Shown here piece by piece: positions 15,535 through 23,872 of a stretch of DNA of 39,724 bases. Every line of letters starts with the position of its first letter. The first letter of the stretch is position 1. Origin of the DNA: Saccharofermentans sp. (lineage in GTDB: Bacteria > Bacillota_A > Clostridia > Saccharofermentanales > Saccharofermentanaceae). The position numbers were made by a program, and so were the translations under genes. The stretch lies in NCBI GenBank assembly GCA_024695565.1, contig JAILHX010000021.1, positions 1 through 39,724 of the forward strand. The letters are read 5' to 3'. The notes beneath the pieces were generated by a model. The model was not told the origin of the DNA, did not search any database, and worked only from the letters and a program-made list of their open reading frames with translations.

Positions 15535-17484
15535 ATGGCAATGTATGACAAGAAAAGCGTTGAAGATCTGAACGTAGCCGGCAAGAGAGTTATTGTCCGC
15601 GTTGACTTTAACGTACCGCTCGACAAGGAAACAGGCACAAAGATCACAGACGACAAGCGTATCAAGGGTGCTCTCCCTACGATCAAGTACCTCGTAGACA
15701 ACAATGCGAAGATTATCCTCGTATCACACCTCGGTCGTCCGAAGAACGGACCTGAGGCTAAGTACTCAATGAAGCCCGCAGCTGACCGTCTCGCTGAGCT
15801 CATCGGCAAGCCCGTTATCCTCGCTAACGATGTAATCGGTGAAGATGCCAAGGCTAAGGCAGCAGCTCTTCAGGATGGCGAGATCCTCATGCTTGAGAAT
15901 GTCCGTTTCCACAAGGAAGAGACAAAGAACGATCCTAAGTTCGCTGCAGAGCTCGCTTCTATGGCTGACCTCTATGTTAACGATGCATTCGGTACAGCTC
16001 ACCGTGCTCATGCTTCAACAGCAGGTCTTGCTAACTTCCTTCCTTCCGCATGCGGCTATCTCATCAAGAAAGAGATCGACTTCATCGGCGGAGCACTTGA
16101 TAATCCTGCAAGACCCTTCGTTGCTATTCTTGGCGGTGCTAAGGTTTCCGACAAGATCGGCGTTATCACAAATCTCTTAGACAAGGCTGATACTATCATC
16201 ATCGGTGGTGGTATGGCTTATACATTCATCGGCGCTAAGGGCGGCACGGTCGGCAACTCACTTTTCGAAGCTGATAAGGTTGAACTCGCTAAGGAACTCA
16301 TGGCTAAGGCAGAAGAGAAGGGCGTTAAGCTCCTGCTCCCTGAGGACACTGTAGTTGCTACAGAGTTCGCAGCTGACGCTGAGTCCAAGGTTGTTCCTTC
16401 AATGGAGATCCCTGACGGTTGGGAAGGCCTCGACATCGGTCCTAAGACTATCGAGACATTCTCTGCAGCTATCAAGGAAGCTAAGACGATCATCTGGAAC
16501 GGCCCTGCAGGCGTTTTCGAGTTTGATAAGTTCGCAGTAGGTACTGAGGCTCTCGCTAAGGCTATCGCTGACACAGACGCTATCTCCATCATCGGCGGCG
16601 GTGACTCCGCAGCTGCTATCGAGAAGCTCGGCTATGCTGACAAGGTATCTCACATCTCCACAGGCGGCGGCGCTTCTCTCGAGTACATCGAGGGTAAGGT
16701 TCTCCCCGGTATCGACTGCCTCAATGACAAGAAGACCGACAGAACATTCGCAGCAGGCAACTGGAAGATGAACTGCGGTATCCCTGCAGATGCAGTTAAG
16801 CTCATCAACGAGCTCAAGCCCCTCGTTAAGGATGCTACATCCAGAATCGCTTTGGGCGTTCCTGCTACAGCACTCGCTGCTGCAGTTGAAGCTGCTGCTT
16901 ACTCCAACATCAAGATCGCTGCACAGAACTGCCACTTCGAAGAGAAGGGTGCTTTCACAGGCGAGATCTCACCTCTCTGGCTCGCTAAGATGGGCGTAAA
17001 TTACTGCATCATCGGCCACTCCGAGAGACGTGAGTACAACGCAGAGACAGACGAGACAGTTAACAAGAAGGCTCTTGCACTCCTCAAGTACGGCGTAAGA
17101 CCTATCATCTGCTGCGGTGAGTCTCTTGCTCAGCGTGAAGCAGGCGAGACATTCGACTGGATCCGCGGTCAGATCGTTGGCGCTTTCAAGGATATCCCTG
17201 CTGACAAGCTCTGCCAGATCACGATCGCTTACGAGCCTATCTGGGCTATCGGCACAGGCAAGACAGCTACAGACGAGCAGGCTGAAGAAGTTTGCGCATT
17301 CATCCGTGGCGTCATCGCTGAGCTCTACTGCCCTAAGTGCGCAGAGGCTATGACAATCCAGTACGGCGGTTCCTGCAACGCTAAGAACGCAGCAGGCCTC
17401 TTCGCTCAGAAGGACATCAACGGCGGTCTCGTTGGCGGTGCTTCACTCAAGGCTGAGGATTTCTCAATCATCTGCAACGCATAA
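15535..17484 (+). CDS. pgk-tpi: Bifunctional phosphoglycerate kinase/triosephosphate isomerase fusion
   Basis: One uninterrupted 649-residue frame joins two glycolytic enzymes. Residues 1-398 are a complete [19 protein letters not shown], the NDAFG loop, [10 protein letters not shown], and the nucleotide-binding GGGDSAAA and [12 protein letters not shown]. After a linker of only a few residues (LNDKKTDR), residues 403-649 are a complete TIM with catalytic Lys in GNWKMN (K411), His in IIGHSERR (H495) and Glu in [11 protein letters not shown] (E567). Both sites look intact. Such a fusion is known from Thermotoga, where the long form needs a frameshift; here the frame is simply continuous. Codon use is strongly biased, fitting high expression. 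Start: AGGAG 11 bases upstream; an alternative ATG lies two codons on. Own promoter and terminator. Confidence 0.97.
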   Translation: MAMYDKKSVEDLNVAGKRVIVRVDFNVPLDKETGTKITDDKRIKGALPTIKYLVDNNAKIILVSHLGRPKNGPEAKYSMKPAADRLAELIGKPVILANDVIGEDAKAKAAALQDGEILMLENVRFHKEETKNDPKFAAELASMADLYVNDAFGTAHRAHASTAGLANFLPSACGYLIKKEIDFIGGALDNPARPFVAILGGAKVSDKIGVITNLLDKADTIIIGGGMAYTFIGAKGGTVGNSLFEADKVELAKELMAKAEEKGVKLLLPEDTVVATEFAADAESKVVPSMEIPDGWEGLDIGPKTIETFSAAIKEAKTIIWNGPAGVFEFDKFAVGTEALAKAIADTDAISIIGGGDSAAAIEKLGYADKVSHISTGGGASLEYIEGKVLPGIDCLNDKKTDRTFAAGNWKMNCGIPADAVKLINELKPLVKDATSRIALGVPATALAAAVEAAAYSNIKIAAQNCHFEEKGAFTGEISPLWLAKMGVNYCIIGHSERREYNAETDETVNKKALALLKYGVRPIICCGESLAQREAGETFDWIRGQIVGAFKDIPADKLCQITIAYEPIWAIGTGKTATDEQAEEVCAFIRGVIAELYCPKCAEAMTIQYGGSCNAKNAAGLFAQKDINGGLVGGASLKAEDFSIICNA

Positions 17485-17510
17485 GTTGTTACTTAACTGA
17501 TTAATAAAGC

Positions 17511-17541
17511 GGGCTGTCTCTTAGTTGAGGCAGCCCTTTTA
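17511..17541 (+). terminator. Terminator after PGK-TIM
   Basis: GGGCTGTCTC (17511-17520) pairs with GAGGCAGCCC (17527-17536; one G-U pair) around TTAGTT, followed by TTTT. Confidence 0.9.
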
Positions 17542-17593
17542 AGTTTTCTTCTTTCTGGGCATGTTAATTGTTAGTCCCGGGATTTATGGGCGC

Positions 17594-17704
17594 TTGGGGT
17601 TGCACGTTGAATTGCCCCAACTTTTAATAATCCCGCTTCTTGGGGCAAAAAGAGCACTTCAAAAGTTGCCCCAAATATTCAGATAATGGCATTTCGGGGC
17701 AACT
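17594..17704 (+). repeat. Intergenic island of alternating inverted TTGCCCCAA words
   Basis: Five copies of TTGCCCCAA alternate in orientation: inverted at 17594, forward at 17611, inverted at 17639, forward at 17665 and inverted at 17693. Neighbouring copies can pair into successive or competing hairpins. AATCCCG words also recur on both strands between 17575 and 17750. The 453-base stretch 17485-17937 holds this island, two terminators, the TIR promoter and the uORF, and no other convincing gene. Confidence 0.75.
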
Positions 17705-17790
17705 GTTGTCAGTGCCGAAGCTGTTAACGAAGATATGCAAAAATCCCGCATTTGCGTTAACGGTACAGAACAGAGTTATCAAGAAAAAAC

Positions 17791-17834
17791 GTCTCACAAG
17801 CAGCAATACCGCTTATGAGACAGCTTCTTTTTTT
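17791..17834 (+). terminator. Free-standing terminator upstream of the TIR gene
   Basis: GTCTCACAAGC (17791-17801) pairs with GCTTATGAGAC (17811-17821) and is followed by a T-rich tract with eight consecutive T. No gene lies between the previous terminator and this one. The stem sequence is shared with the terminator at 36783. Confidence 0.8.
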
Positions 17835-17870
17835 TATGCCTGAAGACATAAGTCCTTGTTTTTCCGATAA

Positions 17871-17879
17871 TGTTATAAT
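17871..17879 (+). promoter_or_regulatory. Extended -10 promoter of the TIR transcript
   Basis: TGT-TATAAT is a perfect extended -10, with no convincing -35. It places the transcript start at about 17886-17888, on or next to the ATG of a 17-codon ORF. Confidence 0.6.
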
Positions 17880-17887
17880 AACCGCGT

Positions 17888-17941
17888 ATGAAGGACTGCT
17901 CCTGCAGTGTGGTTTTAGCTTTTACGGGTTTAAGGGTATGA
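17888..17941 (+). CDS. Leaderless 17-residue upstream ORF coupled to the TIR gene
   Basis: ATG at 17888 opens a 17-codon frame (MKDCSCSVVLAFTGLRV) that ends with TGA at 17939-17941, overlapping the ATG of the TIR gene as ATGA. The ATG is eight bases after the TATAAT box, so it should be at the very 5' end of the mRNA. The TIR start itself has only a weak AAGGG very close to it, so coupling through this uORF is a reasonable way to translate it. The peptide has two Cys and no rare-codon run. Presence of the frame is certain; its translation is inference. Confidence 0.45.
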   Translation: MKDCSCSVVLAFTGLRV

Positions 17942-20370
17942 CCAAGACAGTCAGATATGATGCTTTTATCAGTTACAGGCATTGCGAGCCTGACAGCGAA
18001 ATAGCATCAAGATTACAGAAGAAGCTGGAGGGGTTCCGCCTTCCGAAAGAAATAGCAAAGAAGACCGGCAGGAAAAGGCTCAGCCGTATCTTCCGCGACG
18101 AGACCGAGTTTGCCGTATCAGATGATCTGACACGGGCAATCGACGAAGCAATTGCAAATTCGGATTTTCTTATATGTATTTGTTCTCCCGAGTATCTTAA
18201 ATCTTCGTGGTGCCGCAAAGAAATCGCGTCTTTCCTTAAGTTCCATGACAGAAAACATGTCTTGCTTGTTTTGGCTGACGGTGAGCCGGCGGAAGCTTTC
18301 CCGCCTGAAATCATCTACGATGATCTGTATAAGATCGGTGCCGACGGCAGGCCATACTGGACCAAGGTGGCTAGAGAACCGCTTGCCGCTGACTGCAGAG
18401 GCGAGACTTCGAAGGAAAGAAATCCTAAGATAGACAAGGCCACGATGCGCCTCATAGCGACGATCTTAGGCATCAGGTTCGACGACCTTAAGCAAAGACA
18501 CAGACATGAGCAGTATAAGCGCACTAGAAACCGGATGCTTGTGGCATTAGGTGTTCTGGCGGCATTCCTTGCTGTCTGCATAGGGTTCTTATTCAGGATC
18601 GCAGGGCAGAACAGGGAGATAATGGAGCAGAACGAGATCATAAGTCTCAAGTATGCGGATACTTTGGCCGCGACATCCGATAATCTTTTAAGAGACGGAA
18701 AGAGGATGGATGCCATATATGCCGCAAGGCTCGCGCTTTCCGACGAGAAAACGGATAACTACAGCGAACTTGCGACAAAAGCTCTTACCAACGCGCTTGG
18801 CATCTACGATCTTCCGAATACTTTCGGATGTGATAGTGACGTCCTTCTGCCATGTTCTGTGCTTGATGAAATGGTCATATCTTCAGATGGCGGATATGCC
18901 TCGGTCAAGGATCTTGATCATATCAGATATGTTGTTGACATGAATTCAGGTGCAACGGTCTATAGCTTTGAAGAGGATGACATTTCAGATTTTGTTTTCG
19001 ATGGAGAAAAGGGCTTTGTCTACAAAAGACAGGATGAAAACTATTGTTATTATGATCTTGCGGCCGGGACCCTGACGGATCTTGGAATCAGCAACGCGCA
19101 TTTGTATTCAGGCACTGAGGGAGAAGGGGTTGCCATTGGAACAGATGAAACTTTTGCGCTGTATAAGGGCGGGAGAATAATATGTAATATCAACTATTCT
19201 GCTGAGGGATTTTCAGAATCAATATATTTGGATGTCACAGTGGATTTTGTTCCCTCTGCAAACGAATGCTGGGTCTTTATCACTGATTATGATAGCGATA
19301 CGACAACTGCATTTATATTGGATATGCAGAGTGGCAGTTCACGCAGGATGCAGGTTTCTGACAGGGTATGCTATGACATTACTACTGACGGAAAGAGCAT
19401 TATCTGGAAGCAGGATGAAGATTATACTTATTCACTTTGTATTATGGATATTGTTAACGGTACTGTTAAAAGTACGGTGGTCGGCGACATCTACAAAATG
19501 GTTGTCCTGAATGATGATGTGGTCGTTGTATCCGAGGCGGATGTGACAATATTAAATAAGGATCTTAACGAAGTGGAAAGATTTGAAACCGGCTATAGTA
19601 TCCGGATGTTTATTTCAGGTGATGCGATCTATCTGATGGATTCAACCAGCCGGTTCTATAAGATCATGAACGGCAAATATGTCTCTTACGGTACGATTTT
19701 AACAGATGTAAATAATTCCTGGATGCAGGAGTTCAGAAACGGAAAACTGTATTGCGCCATAACAGGCGATAACCATATCTATACATATACATTCAGGCAG
19801 TCAGATTATATGACTGTAACTACGGGTGATTATAAAGAGGTGACATACGATTCAGTTCAGATCCAGGTGATCGGCGAGGATCCCGATGCAGCCTCATTTG
19901 TCGATCTTATTATGGAGAGCGAGACCGAGTTCGAACAAAACAGGATAAAAAGAGTTGCAATGTGCCAGAACGCTGACTTTGGACTTGTTCAGTTATATGA
20001 TGGTGCAGTTCATATTTATGATTCTTCCACCGGTGAAAAGCTTAAGACGATCTATTCCATCGAAGGCGCAGTAAATGTGTTTTATTATGACCGCCAGAGC
20101 GGATATTACTATATCAGTGCCTGGGATCTGCACGTATATGATGAGGATTTCAAAAACATCTACAGCATTAATGACTGCGTTCTTGTAGGCATCGAGAAGC
20201 AGAGCGGAGATCTTGTGGTGTATGATATGACGAACAGCAATTCCGATAATATCTCAGGGCACTATACGCTCTGTCCTGTAACTTACAATCAGCTGATCTC
20301 CATTGCCGATGAATGCCTGGACGGATATGAACCCGACGAACGCGTTAAGGAGAAGTACAGCTTAGGCTGA
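17938..20370 (+). CDS. TIR-domain membrane protein with large beta-propeller-like C-terminal region
   Basis: An 810-residue protein. Residues 1-135 are a TIR domain: YDAFISYRH at the start, a DD/IFRDETEF middle, and SPEYLKSSWCRKE at 83-95, whose E95 is at the catalytic Glu position of TIR NADases. A membrane helix follows (200-222), then a helical segment (225-290, with LAATSDNLLRDGKRMDAIYAARLAL) like the one joining effector and WD40 parts in NTPase/WD40 proteins, then about 520 beta-rich residues suggesting a propeller. Bacterial TIR proteins often act in phage defence or signalling. The start is taken at 17938 because upstream in-frame codons precede the promoter. Codon use is less biased than its neighbours, and no partner effector gene lies beside it. 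Confidence 0.82.
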   Translation: MTKTVRYDAFISYRHCEPDSEIASRLQKKLEGFRLPKEIAKKTGRKRLSRIFRDETEFAVSDDLTRAIDEAIANSDFLICICSPEYLKSSWCRKEIASFLKFHDRKHVLLVLADGEPAEAFPPEIIYDDLYKIGADGRPYWTKVAREPLAADCRGETSKERNPKIDKATMRLIATILGIRFDDLKQRHRHEQYKRTRNRMLVALGVLAAFLAVCIGFLFRIAGQNREIMEQNEIISLKYADTLAATSDNLLRDGKRMDAIYAARLALSDEKTDNYSELATKALTNALGIYDLPNTFGCDSDVLLPCSVLDEMVISSDGGYASVKDLDHIRYVVDMNSGATVYSFEEDDISDFVFDGEKGFVYKRQDENYCYYDLAAGTLTDLGISNAHLYSGTEGEGVAIGTDETFALYKGGRIICNINYSAEGFSESIYLDVTVDFVPSANECWVFITDYDSDTTTAFILDMQSGSSRRMQVSDRVCYDITTDGKSIIWKQDEDYTYSLCIMDIVNGTVKSTVVGDIYKMVVLNDDVVVVSEADVTILNKDLNEVERFETGYSIRMFISGDAIYLMDSTSRFYKIMNGKYVSYGTILTDVNNSWMQEFRNGKLYCAITGDNHIYTYTFRQSDYMTVTTGDYKEVTYDSVQIQVIGEDPDAASFVDLIMESETEFEQNRIKRVAMCQNADFGLVQLYDGAVHIYDSSTGEKLKTIYSIEGAVNVFYYDRQSGYYYISAWDLHVYDEDFKNIYSINDCVLVGIEKQSGDLVVYDMTNSNSDNISGHYTLCPVTYNQLISIADECLDGYEPDERVKEKYSLG

Positions 20371-20375
20371 TGATC

Positions 20376-20597
20376 TCAGAATGCTCCTGTCCAATTGCTT
20401 CCGATACAGTAAGCGAAGATTTCAAATTGCATAAACATCAGGTAAAGAATAACAAACAACAGAGACAATCCCCTGAATCTGTCTTTCTTCTTGAAATCAG
20501 ATAATACAAAGCTTACTATCAGCAAGACCAAACTTGCCAGCAATAATCCAAGTTGAATTAAATGATCCACGTTGCCGAAAACATATGAAAAGCTCAT
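20376..20597 (-). CDS. Small two-span membrane protein
   Basis: A 73-residue protein with two hydrophobic helices (about 12-32 and 44-64) separated by a basic DFKKKDRFRG loop. GAGG lies seven bases before the ATG. It lies 31 bases downstream of nfnB on the same strand, so it may be the last gene of the nfn transcript, and it converges on the TIR gene with five bases between stops. No family recognised. Size and codon pattern leave some doubt, but the ribosome site and clean topology support it. Confidence 0.5.
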   Translation of the reverse strand: MSFSYVFGNVDHLIQLGLLLASLVLLIVSFVLSDFKKKDRFRGLSLLFVILYLMFMQFEIFAYCIGSNWTGAF

Positions 20598-20628
20598 ATT
20601 TCAACCTCACTTAATTGAAGCTCTTCGC

Positions 20629-22023
20629 TTACTGCTTTGACAGATACTCGTCGATGCCCTTTGCCGCAGCCTTGCCCGCGCCCATTGCGAGGATTACGGT
20701 TGCTGCGCCTGTTACTGCGTCGCCCCCTGCGAAAACTCCCTCTCTCGATGTCATCTCAGCTTCGTTGACTATGATGCCGCCGCGCTTGTTGACCTCAAGA
20801 CCGGATGTTGTCTTCTTGATAAGAGGGTTGGGTGATGTGCCGAGAGACATGATGACTGCGTCGCAGTCGATGGTGAACTCTGAGCCTTCAACCGGAACAG
20901 GTGACCTTCTGCCTGAAGCGTCCGGTTCGCCAAGTTCCATGCGGATGCATGTGCAGCCCTTGACCCAGCCGTTCTCGTCTGCAAGTATCTCAACGGGGTT
21001 GGTGAGCAGGTCGAAGATGATGCCCTCTTCCTTAGCGTGATGAACTTCTTCTGCACGTGCAGGGAGCTCAGCTTCGGAACGGCGGTATACGACGTGAACT
21101 TCAGCGCCGAGTCTCTTTGCCGTGCGCGCAGCATCCATGGCAACGTTGCCGCCGCCTACGATGACAGCCTTCTTGGCTCTCATGATGGGTGTTCTTGAGT
21201 CTGCTGAGAATGCGCCCATCAGGTTTGATCTCGTGAGATATTCGTTAGCGGAGAACACGCCCAAAGCCTGTTCGCCGGGGATATTCATGAAGCGGGGAAG
21301 GCCTGCGCCCGAACCGATGAATACGGCTGAGAAGCCTTCTGATTCGAACAGGTCGTCGATCGTAAGGGAACGTCCGATAACGGCATCAGTAATGATCTCG
21401 ACGCCGAGGCTCTTAACATTATTGATCTCCTTTGCAACGACCTTCTCCTTGGGAAGACGGAATTCGGGGATGCCGTAGACCAGAACGCCGCCGGCCTTGT
21501 GGAGCGCTTCGAAAATGGTTACGTCATAACCCATCTTGGCGAGGTCGCCTGCGCATGTAAGACCTGAGGGACCTGCGCCGATGACTGCAACCTTCTTGCC
21601 CTTCTTAACCATACCGGCAGGAAGGTGCGGCTTGATGCCCATGTCTTTTGCGGTGTCGGCAGTAAATCTCTCGAGACGGCCGATTGATACCGCTTCACCC
21701 TTAATGCCTCTGATGCACTGTGCTTCGCACTGTGTCTCCTGAGGGCAGACGCGGCCGCATACTGCGGGCAGGGAAGAAGATAAAGAGATAACCTCATAAG
21801 CTCCTTCAACATCGCCTTCCTTGAGTTTGGAGATGAAGCCCGGGATGTTGATTGATACGGGGCAGCCTTCCACACAGCGCGGATTCTTGCAGTTAAGGCA
21901 GCGGGATGCTTCGAGCACGGCCTCTTCCTTTGTATAACCCAGGCAGACCTCGTCGAAGTTCGTGGCACGGATCTGAGGATCCTGCTCTGCTACCGGTACT
22001 TTCTTCATTACATCTATATCCAT
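20629..22023 (-). CDS. nfnB: NfnB-type subunit of NADH-dependent ferredoxin:NADP+ oxidoreductase (GltA-like)
   Basis: A 464-residue flavo-iron-sulfur protein. The N-terminal part has two four-Cys sets for [4Fe-4S] clusters (C42, C45, C50, C54; C89, C93, C99, C103). It then has an FAD-binding VIGAGPSG motif (near 146) and a second dinucleotide fold, VVGGGNVAMDAART (near 290), for NADPH. It resembles the small subunit of glutamate synthase, but the adjacent nfnA partner, only 13 bases upstream on the transcript, points to the bifurcating Nfn complex, which couples NADH and reduced ferredoxin to NADP+ reduction. Databases may label it gltA or sudA. Length is normal. Confidence 0.9.
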   Translation of the reverse strand: MDIDVMKKVPVAEQDPQIRATNFDEVCLGYTKEEAVLEASRCLNCKNPRCVEGCPVSINIPGFISKLKEGDVEGAYEVISLSSSLPAVCGRVCPQETQCEAQCIRGIKGEAVSIGRLERFTADTAKDMGIKPHLPAGMVKKGKKVAVIGAGPSGLTCAGDLAKMGYDVTIFEALHKAGGVLVYGIPEFRLPKEKVVAKEINNVKSLGVEIITDAVIGRSLTIDDLFESEGFSAVFIGSGAGLPRFMNIPGEQALGVFSANEYLTRSNLMGAFSADSRTPIMRAKKAVIVGGGNVAMDAARTAKRLGAEVHVVYRRSEAELPARAEEVHHAKEEGIIFDLLTNPVEILADENGWVKGCTCIRMELGEPDASGRRSPVPVEGSEFTIDCDAVIMSLGTSPNPLIKKTTSGLEVNKRGGIIVNEAEMTSREGVFAGGDAVTGAATVILAMGAGKAAAKGIDEYLSKQ

Positions 22024-22036
22024 TGTTCTATCCCCC

Positions 22037-22915
22037 TTATGAGCACATACCGCAGCCGCCGCTGTGTGTGTCGCCTTCGGTGAGTCTTAACATGAGCTCG
22101 CCTTCCTGTGTCTTATAGAGGCGTGAACGCTGCAGTGCCTGGTCGAAGTCAACTTCGTGGCCGTCGAACTCGGGTCCGTCGACGCAGGCGAACTTTACCT
22201 GGCCGCCTACCAGGAGTCTGCAAGCTCCGCACATGCCTGTACCGTCCACCATTATGGTATTCATTGAAACTACAGTAGGTATTCCGAGCTGCTTGGTGAG
22301 CTGGCATGCAAACTTCATCATGATGACGGGTCCTATTACGACACAGTGGTCATAGCGGACACCTTCATCCCAGAGCTGCTGGAGAGCGACGCAGACGTTG
22401 CCGTGGATCCCGTATGAACCGTCATCGGTTGCAAAGTACAGGTTCTTTGTTACGGCCTTCATCTCGTCTTCGAAAATAAGCAGGTCCTTTGTCCTCGCGC
22501 CCTGAATGCAGTCAACTTCGACTCCGTTGTCGTGGAGCCACTTGAGCTGGTTATATACGGGGGCAGTTCCGACACCGCCTGCTATAAAGAGGATTTTCTT
22601 CTGCTTTAATTCTTCAATCGGGAGATCGCAGAGATCTGAAGGGTTGCCCAAGGGACCCACAACGTCAGCAAAGCACTGGCCTTCTTCCATTCTGCTCATG
22701 CGCTCTGTCTCGGCGCCGACAGTCTGGTAAACGATCGTGATGGTGCCCTTTTCGCGGTCGAAGTCACATACCGTTAATGGAATCCTCTCGCCCTCACTGT
22801 CCGCACGGACGATAAGGAACTGGCCGGGCATTGCTTTCCGCGCGACGAGCGGAGCATTGATAACCATAAGGAACACCTTAGGACCAAGCATCTTCTTAGT
22901 CAGTATCTCAAACAT
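22037..22915 (-). CDS. nfnA: NfnA-type subunit (sulfide/dihydroorotate dehydrogenase-like FAD/NAD-binding protein)
   Basis: A 292-residue protein of the ferredoxin reductase fold: a FAD-binding barrel (MPGQFLIVRAD, RIPLTVCDF), a NAD-binding domain (FIAGGVGTAPVYNQL) and a C-terminal [2Fe-2S] site. The site reads D224-x4-C229-x2-C232-x11-C244, the three-Cys plus Asp arrangement described for NfnA. It ends with an extra GGCGMCS motif. In the Nfn complex this subunit takes up NADH electrons. AGGAGGGATAG precedes the ATG. It is transcribed first, then nfnB 13 bases later. Confidence 0.9.
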   Translation of the reverse strand: MFEILTKKMLGPKVFLMVINAPLVARKAMPGQFLIVRADSEGERIPLTVCDFDREKGTITIVYQTVGAETERMSRMEEGQCFADVVGPLGNPSDLCDLPIEELKQKKILFIAGGVGTAPVYNQLKWLHDNGVEVDCIQGARTKDLLIFEDEMKAVTKNLYFATDDGSYGIHGNVCVALQQLWDEGVRYDHCVVIGPVIMMKFACQLTKQLGIPTVVSMNTIMVDGTGMCGACRLLVGGQVKFACVDGPEFDGHEVDFDQALQRSRLYKTQEGELMLRLTEGDTHSGGCGMCS

Positions 22916-23049
22916 CTGATTCTATCCCTCCTGGAGAATGAATATGGATATTATAATATACTATTTTTTATTCACGTTTTTTAATTTTCGAGAAAATATA
23001 AGCAATATTTCAGGCCCGGTCCTGCAGGTGGTCCTGTGTCCCCAAAAGA

Positions 23050-23058
23050 TGCTAAAAT
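23050..23058 (+). promoter_or_regulatory. Possible extended -10 for the metalloprotease gene
   Basis: TGC-TAAAAT is an extended -10-like element about 48 bases before the ATG; the -35 is poor. Confidence 0.35.
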
Positions 23059-23105
23059 AATAAAAGAAAATCGCAGACGGAATAAGGCGGTAACGGAGGT
23101 TAGAT

Positions 23106-23846
23106 ATGTATTGGTATATGAATTTAGGTCAGTACGGCTGGTTGTTCTATATACTGGCTATAGCTCTCATGATCTGGAGCTTCATTATCCAGGGAAGACT
23201 GAAAAGACTTGTTAAGAAGTACAGCAAAGTTACTGCAGCAAGCGGCAAAGATGCCAACACCTGTGTAAGGGAGATGCTTCAGGCTAATGAAGTTTACGGT
23301 GTTACGATCCAGCCTGTACCCGGCGAAATGTCAGATAACTACAATCCCAAGAACGAGACGATCAATCTGTCTGAGACTTCTTACGGCAAGAATTCGATCA
23401 CTGCCATAGCGATCGCTGCCCATGAGTGCGGTCACGCATGTCAGGCTCATTCCGGAATGGCAATGTTCAAGATCCGTCAGATCATTGCTCCTGTCGCAAA
23501 CATTATGTCCAGGATCAGTGTCTGGATCACGGTTGCAGGCGTTGTGATCATGTATGTGGCAGCAAGGATGCAGGGCGGTTCCGACCTCGGCTACCTGATC
23601 AGCACGATCGGTATCACGCTTTACACGGTCGTCGTTCTGTTCTATCTCGTTACTCTTCCACTCGAGCGCAATGCGAGCAAGAGGGGACTTAAGGCGATGC
23701 AGGAATTCGGCTGGGTATCTGACAGCCAGCTCCGTGCCGCGAAGAAGGTCCTCTGGGCAGCAGGAGACACATATGCGATCGCTCTCGCAAGCTCTGCATT
23801 GACTTTGTTCAGGCTTCTTCTCATGAGAGGCAGCAGGAGAAAATAA
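23106..23846 (+). CDS. YugP-like membrane zinc metallopeptidase
   Basis: A 246-residue membrane protein of the YugP (neutral zinc metallopeptidase) family. It has an N-terminal helix (10-28), the zinc-binding HECGH motif in AAHECGHACQAH (about 109), two central helices and a C-terminal LTLFRLLLMRG segment typical of the family. The motif is intact, so it should be an active membrane-bound protease; substrates are unknown. An ACGGAGG site precedes the ATG. The next gene follows after 26 bases in the same direction, so the two are probably co-transcribed. Confidence 0.88.
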   Translation: MYWYMNLGQYGWLFYILAIALMIWSFIIQGRLKRLVKKYSKVTAASGKDANTCVREMLQANEVYGVTIQPVPGEMSDNYNPKNETINLSETSYGKNSITAIAIAAHECGHACQAHSGMAMFKIRQIIAPVANIMSRISVWITVAGVVIMYVAARMQGGSDLGYLISTIGITLYTVVVLFYLVTLPLERNASKRGLKAMQEFGWVSDSQLRAAKKVLWAAGDTYAIALASSALTLFRLLLMRGSRRK

Positions 23847-23872
23847 ACTAAGCCGCATATTAGGAGGACCCC

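Noticed and set aside
16720..16745. Possible programmed frameshift or stop between PGK and TIM
   Set aside because: The frame is continuous across the junction with no slippery sequence or stop, so no recoding is needed.
17640..17843. A 67-codon plus-strand ORF between PGK-TIM and the TIR gene
   Set aside because: It reads through the TTGCCCCAA repeats and a terminator stem and has no ribosome site.
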